DNA of 64,000 bases, from positions 32,790-96,789 of the forward strand of contig JAVXUO010000290.1 in assembly GCA_033065855.1 (NCBI GenBank), in the 5' to 3' direction. The notes under the pieces were generated by a model, which did not search any database, was not told the DNA's origin, and worked only from the letters and a program-made list of their open reading frames with translations. Position 1 is the stretch's first letter, and every line of letters begins with the position of its first letter. Of the stretch, positions 57,871 to 64,000 are shown piece after piece. The position numbers and the translations under genes are program-made. The DNA is from Escallonia rubra. Lineage: Eukaryota > Streptophyta > Magnoliopsida > Escalloniales > Escalloniaceae.

Positions 57871-60754
57871 TAATGGTAATGAAGGCGTCTAGCTTCATTC
57901 TTTTTCAGCTCCCAGGCTATCCTATACCTAAACGTCAAGGCATCCTTCCTAGTCCACGAGGAGTGTTTGAGCACTTCCGAGCGAGCAATGTAGTCCATGT
58001 ACTTGAGGACGTAAATCCCACAATCATGACCGTTATATTGCTTTGGTCGGTCCTTTATCATCACGACCGTCCAAGGGTCCCCGGTGGCCGTTCGCACGCT
58101 AGCGAGAGGACAGTAGTCTGCATCCAACAATAAAAACGAGAATCAAGCCTATGTATCAAGAAGAATATACTATGAGCCAAGGTCAAAAAATAAAAACTAA
58201 CCACTAAAGTGATGTACTCGCTGTACATCTGTGCCAGCAGCTGTCCAGGATCGTCCTCCCTTAGGCTATCGTATATGTGAACCGTTCTGTTCGCTGGATG
58301 GAGAACTAATAGGAACCAGTGGTTTGCATGATGACAAGGTATCATGATAAGGTTCGCATCAGCAGCGCGACATTGATAGTTTGCGTTCATCATGCCTAAC
58401 ACGTTTCTACTTGGTTTCTAGTTACCCCTGCCGCCCCCTCGCGTCCTCGATTATGTGAATTCCCTCACCGTTAATTCCACAAAATGAGTGGGATACATGT
58501 TAAGCTTCACATATTCAGAACGGTTAAAATGTTGCTCTCTAATCCGGAGCAGATCTATGTAAGCGTTCATGACAAAGTTTGAAATATCTGTCTCCGGCGC
58601 CAACGTTCTGATATCCTCATGACCTAGGAATGTCGCAAGAGGAAAGTCTGTTGAATCGACAGGCTCATGCCCGAAGTAGTGCCGGTCGATCCAACCCATC
58701 TTGTCCGGCCCAATGGCTTCGTCGCTTGTCCTTTGCGCGACCGGATGCTTGGGCGCGAGGCCTGGATTCCTACTTGGGGAACCTGACTCTGGCGCTGAGT
58801 CGTACGCGTCAGGAGGCAAGCCACTATACGGCTCCCAGAATTCATAGCTCTGCGGCGAAGACGCGTAAGAAGGCAAGCGACTAGACGGCTCCCCTAGGCC
58901 CTGACTCTGGGGCTGAGAGTTGTACGCGTCAGGAGGCAAGCCACTATACGGCTCCCAGAATTCATAGGTCTGCGGCGAAGACGCGTAAGAAGGCAATCGA
59001 CTAGACGGCTCCCCTAGGCCCTGACTCTGGGGCTGAGAGTTGTACGCGTCAGGCGCTGAGCGACTGACCGGCTCCCCTGGGTAACCCCGGTACGCAACAC
59101 TGAAGTTGTGAAGATCAGTCTTGTACCTCTCAATGGACCTCTTGAGACTGACGGGAGCCTGCGCGACAAACCAGTCAAACGACTCCAGCTGCTTGAACAC
59201 CTCAGCGCCCTGGTCAACCTAAAAAACATGCATAAACAAAATCACCGTCATCATTTCAGGCATTGTCGATAAGGTGCGCAAATAAATATTGAAACAACAC
59301 TAGGGTGACTTACAAGGTTCAATGCCCAGAACTGGTCAAAGAAATCACGTGGCGCATACGATGTCTTCGTCGGCTGGGAAGGGCGATTCACCCTCGTGCG
59401 CGTCACCATGAGAAACCATTGCAGGTACTCCTCAAGACTGGTGCCGTCGTGCTTGAGCGATACAAGGCTACCATACGTTTCTTGCCAAGTACTCCACTGT
59501 TCCACCTCGTCGCTCAATAAATTCAAGGCATCAGGCACCTCGAATTTCGGCCATCGAACAGTCCTGTATGGCCGCATGTCTACAGGGGGTTTTGGTATCC
59601 CTTGTAGACAGCCGGCTTGCTTCATGGCTCGATCGGGCATCTGAAACTCACATTCTTCGAAGTGAATAAGCGGCACCCGAACCAAACCTGCCAGCACGTA
59701 CGATACCGGAAGTTGCCAACAATACTCATCTAACCGATGCATCACCTTGCCGTATGGCTGCCACGTCACCTGGGGTGCATCCAGCATATCTAGTTCCCCC
59801 CGATAGAACTGTAGATGGTGGTGAGGGTTTACCCGTCTCTTCCGGTTGGCCTCCGGCCCCCAGGCCCACACCCTAGGCCACTCCGCATCGGAATATTCCC
59901 GCGGTTGTGGACGTCCCGTGGGTAGCCTCTCGTAAGACCAAACCTGTGAATGCAAACATTATATGGAATTAGTAAATAATCACGAATACTTTGACACGTC
60001 AAAACAAGAATATAAATGCTCATACCTGTAATAGAGTCAGGCAGGCGGCAATAGACTTGGCATCCAATCTCGTAGCCTTATGCAGTGCTCGATATAGGTG
60101 CGCAAGAACAGCTGAACCCCACGAATACGAGTATACCTCCTCAAGATCCTCCAAGAACACCATATACTTCGGATGCACGGTGTTTTTCGAATGCGTCGGA
60201 AGTAATATGGCTCCAATAATATACAGAAGGAATGCCTTCGTATACGTCAAGAAATCATGACGAGTGTATTCATCCGGTAGCACGTCGTACTGCTCTCTCA
60301 GCCATTTAGGTTTGATGCCATTAGACGTATGAGCTTCCCTCGGATTCGGGATTTACTGCCTAGCCATCTTCGATACGGATGCAGACGTTTTGCTCCAAGT
60401 AATGGGTTTGCCGTGACATGGGATTCCAAGTATAAATCCGACGTCCTCTAATGTAATAGTCATTTCACCAAACCGGAAGTGAAATGAGTTCGTCTCGCCC
60501 CTCCATCGTTCAACTAGAGCGGATATAAGGCAATCGTCATGCCGAGACAAAATCCCGGGATCGGTGAACATGGCCAAATTTTGACGGTGTAATAGTTGTA
60601 TTTGTTCCTCGTTCATTTACCACTCTTCGAGGTGAGTTGTGCTTTGAATTGTTTCCAAAACACCCCTATCGACACCGTCAAATACGTACCTCGCGACGTG
60701 GTCATCGTCATCGTATAGGATTGATGTATCATGAGGTCCGGGGTTGAAATCCAT
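57861..60754 (-). pseudogene. Plant mobile domain (PMD) - Ulp1/C48 SUMO protease fusion gene
   Basis: Read on the minus strand. Exon 1 (60754-60026) has DFNPGPHDTSIL and then ALVERWRGETNSFHFRFGEM, TITLEDVGFILGIPC, the PMD (aminotransferase-like) signature. Exon 2 (59943-59314) has VWSYERLPTGRP, YRGELDMLD and QVTWQPYG, the rest of PMD. Exon 3 (59218-58469) has a Pro/Ser/Tyr linker with two 40-residue repeats and then the start of the Ulp1 fold. Exon 4 (about 58417-58202) has the catalytic His in HHANHWFLLVLHP and Asp in HIYDSL. The last exon (about 58117-57861) has YNGHDCGIYVLKYMDYIA with the catalytic Cys (58020-58022). Introns 1-2 (82 and 95 bp) have clean GT-AG ends in phase 0. The 51-bp gap before exon 4 and the last junction do not fit cleanly. 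TAA codons interrupt exon 1 at 60617-60619 and 60353-60355. A 3' splice site (TTTTGTTCTTAG) precedes the ATG. The likely role is SUMO removal with a PMD tether, in trans to transposition or silencing. Confidence 0.82.
58790..59050 (-). repeat. 120-bp in-frame repeat in the PMD-Ulp1 linker
   Basis: SSRLPSYASSPQ followed by YEFWEPYSGLPPDAY and NSQPQSQGLGEP occurs twice, with a partial third copy at the upstream end. Two nearly identical 120-bp units preserve the frame. Confidence 0.9.
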
Positions 60755-61099
60755 ATCTCTAAGAACAAAATATGAAAGGTAAACCAACTTAACGTCCATA
60801 ATATTTACATTCCAAAAATATAACCGGATCTTAAACCTAGCTTACCAACGGGTTAGCAATAGTCATTATCTCATTATTTAAATGTATTAAAACAATTCCT
60901 CACTTCCCACCACTTCGAACACTTAATTACTCTATTTCTCTAAAATTTAGAGTCAACATGGCAATTTACCAATATACCCCCCGATGGCCGCTACACCGCC
61001 AACACCACAAAATCGCTTTAAAACCACTTTTTAAATGTATTTCTATCAATTATATACCAAATATTTTCTCAGGGTATTTTAAGGGGCAAAGTTACCAAA
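60755..61099 (-). other. Upstream region of PMD-Ulp1 (5' UTR/intron)
   Basis: AT-rich. A frame from 60799 is open through the putative 3' splice site, but ATG at 60754 is preferred because it follows that site, as for the transposase. Confidence 0.4.
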
Positions 61100-62210
61100 A
61101 CACCAACTTATGCAAAAGACCCCTTGACAGCCATCGCCCTAACAAACATCTCAGAACGGCCAGAAAAAACAACTGTCTCGCTGTCTTACACCCCTTCCGA
61201 AACTAAAAGTAAGTCGGCAAATTTTACAATGTTAAATTACCAAAATACCCCCGCTGAGCGCCAAATTACCGAGATGCCCCCGGGGCATCATAATCACCCT
61301 AACGCCCCGCAATCAGCTTAAGAACAATATTTCAGGTGTTTTACTTACATTTATGGATTTTATGGACTAAGAAGTCCTTTGAAAAACTTTACCGGAGAAA
61401 TTACCAAAACACCCCTCTCGGGGTGGCAAATTACCAAAATGCCCCCTCGCTTCAGAAAATTTCAAAAGTGGTTTAAAAAGCTATTTTAGGGTTCCTGAAT
61501 TCATTCATGATCTAAAAAATATTTATCGGGATTTTTCGCCCAAAAATCCGGAACCGGTGTCCGGATCGAGCGATTAAAAGAAAAAAAAAAAAAAAAAATA
61601 GCTAACGACATCGGAATGGCGCAAATTCCGGGGAAACAGAACTTCCCAACATCCTAGGGTTCTCATAAAATTTCCGCGTGAAATCGCGCTAGCTTGATAT
61701 TTTAAATTACACTGCAAAGTTACAAGGTTTCGCGTATCAGTTAACCCCTTTCCAATCTTTGAAAAAATTTGAAAATTTTCCTTGATACAGATCTTTTAAA
61801 AATAACTAGGGTCTCTTTTTTGTACTTTGGCAAAATCTAGCTCTAGCTATGTTTTATAAATTCGTGAAAAATTATCTAATTAAGTTTTCACCTTTAGCGA
61901 CAATTACGCCCCGCAATCAGCTTCAAAACAACATTTCAGGTGTTTTACTTACATTTCTGGACTAAAAAGTCCTTTGAAAAACTGTACCGAAAAAACCCAA
62001 AACACCCCTCTCGGGGTGGCAATTTACCAAAATGCCCCATGGCTTCAGAAAATCTCAAAAGTGCTTTAAAATGCTATTTTAAGCTTCCTGAAATCATTCT
62101 TGATCTAAAAAGTATTTTACAAAAAATTCGCCTAAAAATCTTGAACCGGTGTCCAGATCGAGCGCTTAAAAACCCTTTCGGCAAAAGAAATAGCTAACGG
62201 TTTCGAAAGG
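61100..62210. repeat. Right terminal repeats (two copies, inverted relative to the left)
   Basis: 61100-61878 matches the reverse complement of 53186-53870. A second shorter copy, 61905-62210, repeats the TTTCAGGTGTTTTACTTACAT and CTCGGGGTGGCAA blocks. Confidence 0.85.
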
Positions 62211-62214
62211 ACCC

Positions 62215-62935
62215 GTGGGGGCCACGAAGAAAAAAGTGAAAGGCCGTAGTGAACCGCAACTCCTTGCCGTTCGGGGTGGGGGGCCATGCATGAGAAAAGC
62301 AAAAAGGGACATGCAAAAAAAACAAGAAAAGCAAAAGGAAACCGGGGTGGGGGCAACGAAGAAAAAAGCAAGGACAGAGAACCGCCTTGTTGCGGTTCGG
62401 GGGTGAGGTGGGGCCGGGGTGGGTGGGGGCCCACGGGAGCGGTGGGGGTGATGGGTGAGCAAGGACAAGGAAACCGCAGCCTTGTGGCCGTTTCGGGGGG
62501 GAGGGCCCAGGGTGGGGCCCACGGGAACCGGGGTGGGGGGCCACGGGAGCCGGGGTGAGGGGTGGGGGTGAGGGTGGGGGCCACGTGACGGGAACCGCAT
62601 TCTAGCTGCGGTTCGGGGGAGAGGAGGGGGGGCCCACGGGAACCGGGGCGGGGGGGTGAGGGGGGGTAGGGGATGGTTGCAGGGAACCGTATTTTCTCAG
62701 CTGCGGTTCGGGGGAGAGGAAGGGGGGTGGGGGCCCGGGGGTGGGGGTGGGGGCCCAGGGAACGGGGTGGGGGCCAGCGTGAACAGGAACCACCTTCTAG
62801 CTGTGGTGGGGGAGAGGAAGGGGGTGGGGGCCCGGGAACCGGGGTGGGGGAGAGGAGAGGTGGGGGCCACAACCGCAACCCCGGTGCGGTTCCGGGCAGG
62901 GGGTGGGGGCCACGCAACATTTTTAGGCGGTTCTT
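62215..62935. repeat. G-rich hairpin array at the right terminus
   Basis: At least six units of GAACCGCA...TGCGGTTCGGGG form (for example 62249, 62378, 62590, 62684), separated by GGGGTGGGGGCCACG-type runs. A single comparable hairpin, AACCGCA...TGCGGTT, lies at 52494-52516 with C-rich flanks, the mirror orientation. Confidence 0.75.
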
Positions 62936-62939
62936 ATTT

Positions 62940-63639
62940 AATTACAAGTTTTACTATTCATAATCGTCGATGTATTTGTGTAAATAGGTATAATCCATGC
63001 GAAATAATAGGACAACTTCATAAGAAAATCAGGCATTTACTTATTACAGAGATGGTGCGATTTGATTCCGATGCTGAATCGACAACCTATGCATTGTGTA
63101 TAAAGTAAGAAAAACTTTTTGGATTTGAACAAAAAAAAAAAAGAAACAACTTTGACCCCCGAATTTGGAGTATCCTATTGTCCCGTTTTAATAGCTCCGA
63201 ATAAATTAAATACGTGCATTAAGATACGAAGGCTTCTTGTTTCCACAACAACGAAAGCAACTAGATCTTGTGGAATCATATTGAATATTTGACGATACAT
63301 TCCGTACCTTGCTAAAAAACCGATCCTTGTCCTTGTTTACCAACCACACATTGTCTAACCAAATTAAATTATCTCTCGATACGTTCCTCAAAAAATCCGA
63401 TTCGGGAGGATTCTTCCCCCATCTAACGAAGAGATCCAATTGCCACATATGAAATTGAGCACAATTTATTTATATAACTTGGTTCGATTAGTGAACAACA
63501 AATTACTAATCTTGAATTAAAGAAGCTAAACTCTTACGCGTAAATATGTACTACTAATTATCTGGGGGTGGGGGAGGGGGGGTGGGCGCCCAGAGGGTGG
63601 GGGGCCAAAAAAGGGAAGGCAACACCGTCGTTACTTAAC
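62940..63639. other. Interval including a plastid-derived insertion
   Basis: Contains the ycf2 fragment. The sequence on either side (62990-63255 and 63445-63540) looks plastid-like in composition but I could not assign it. G-rich runs at 63561-63606. Confidence 0.4.
63260..63440 (-). pseudogene. ycf2: Plastid ycf2 fragment (nuclear plastid DNA)
   Basis: The minus strand reads [20 protein letters not shown], then [20 protein letters not shown] and [15 protein letters not shown], a segment of the plastid ycf2 protein. A two-residue KD duplication is present, and homology breaks off after DSTRSS. It is surrounded by MULE terminal repeats, so it is nuclear DNA of plastid origin. In the plastid, Ycf2 is a large essential protein linked to the FtsH-like import motor; this scrap is not functional. 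Confidence 0.82.
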
Positions 63640-64000
63640 ATTGTTGAATTAACATTGCAAAAATTTAACAGCGTATAATTAGCAAAATACCCCTTACGGG
63701 GTGGCAAATTACTGAAATGCCCCCTGGCATCGGAAAATCTCAAAAGTGCTTTGAAATGCTATTTTAAGTTTCCTGAATTCCTTCTTGATCTAAAAAGTAT
63801 TTTACAAAAGTTTCGCAAAAATATCCCGAACCGGTGTACGGATCGGGCGGTTAAAAGCCCGATCGAACAAAAAAATAGCTAACGGCTTCGGAATGGTGGA
63901 AATTCCAGGGGAACCGAACTTCCCAACATCCTAGGGTTCTCATACAAGTTTCGCGCAAATCGCGCTAGTTTGATATTTTAAATTACACTGCAAAGTTACA
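63640..64000. repeat. Further terminal-repeat copy running off the window
   Basis: Same orientation as the 61100-61878 copy: CCCCTTACGGGGTGGCAAATT, then GATCTAAAAAGTATTTTAC and CGCGCTAGTTTGATATTTTA up to the edge. Either a third subcopy of this element or the start of a neighbouring one. Confidence 0.8.

Larger units (their letters stand above)
52480..62935. mobile_element. Two-gene Mutator-like element (FAR1/MuDR transposase + PMD-Ulp1)
   Basis: A + strand MULE transposase and a convergent - strand PMD-Ulp1 gene are bracketed by inverted terminal sequence. Left 53186-54430 is the mirror of right 61100-61878, for example ACTAGCGCGATTT on the left and AAATCGCGCTAGC on the right. Beyond these, GC-rich hairpin blocks lie outside on both sides (52480-52760; 62215-62935). 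Exact outer ends and the 9-bp target duplication were not resolved; the element may reach past the window, since another repeat copy lies at 63640-64000. MULEs carrying Ulp1-like proteases are known (Kaonashi type), and PMD is known from MULE and gypsy elements. Confidence 0.75.

Noticed and set aside
62132..62920. 262-codon Pro-rich minus-strand frame
   Set aside because: Open only because G-rich hairpin repeats lack stops; three frames are open together.

Overview
The window looks like repeat-rich nuclear DNA of a flowering plant, probably a eudicot. The signs are AT-rich sequence, plant LTR-retrotransposon primer sites matching initiator Met-tRNA, plant LINE, hAT, Harbinger and Mutator-like relics, a plastid ycf2 scrap, and intron-containing plant genes. 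I cannot name the species. Most of the 64 kb is nested transposable elements.

Region 1 (1-20.6 kb) ends with the one clear host gene. Three 3' exons of gamma-SNAP (an NSF adaptor for SNARE recycling) lie on + at 8739-8818, 19006-19135 and 20185-20283. The 10.2 kb intron between the first two holds a decayed Ty1/copia element (about 12.2-16.4 kb), a LINE fragment on - (16.4-17.5 kb) and tandem repeats. Upstream are a Harbinger/Tourist-like element carrying an F-box gene scrap (490-1457) and a LINE relic on - (3.7-7.05 kb) broken by terminal-inverted-repeat (TIR) elements.

Region 2 (20.9-43.5 kb) has a long-armed inverted-repeat element and a gag-only copia element with LTR, PBS, gag and polypurine tracts (22787-27193). 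A Tat-type Ty3/gypsy relic (28.4-29.9 kb, -) is invaded by a second Ty3/gypsy element (29890-38480, -), whose reverse transcriptase is split by a solo LTR. An old copia LTR (38481-42628) follows. It is interrupted by an antiparallel related solo LTR with a perfect CTAAT duplication, and by a TIR element that has captured an exon of CAND1.

Region 3 (43.5-52.2 kb) is a 5 kb solo LTR with a perfect CTTTA duplication. It contains a Mutator-type element filled with degenerate CCCTAAA/T repeats. After it come a hAT transposase relic, a copia LTR and a palindrome-studded element.

Region 4 (about 52.5 kb to the window end) is the most interesting part. It is a large two-gene Mutator-like element with mirrored, multi-copy terminal repeats. 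On + is a FAR1/MuDR-type DDE transposase (54535-56825). On -, convergent, is a multi-exon gene that fuses a plant mobile domain (PMD) to a Ulp1/SENP-type C48 cysteine protease (57861-60754). A 166-bp tandem array separates the two 3' ends. Both genes seem to start just after a 3' splice site that follows the terminal repeat, which suggests that the repeats supply the promoter and 5' UTR intron for both. Transposase binding and excision together with SUMO-protease and PMD accessory functions would form one selfish unit. In-frame TAA codons and one frameshift indicate that this copy is recently disabled.
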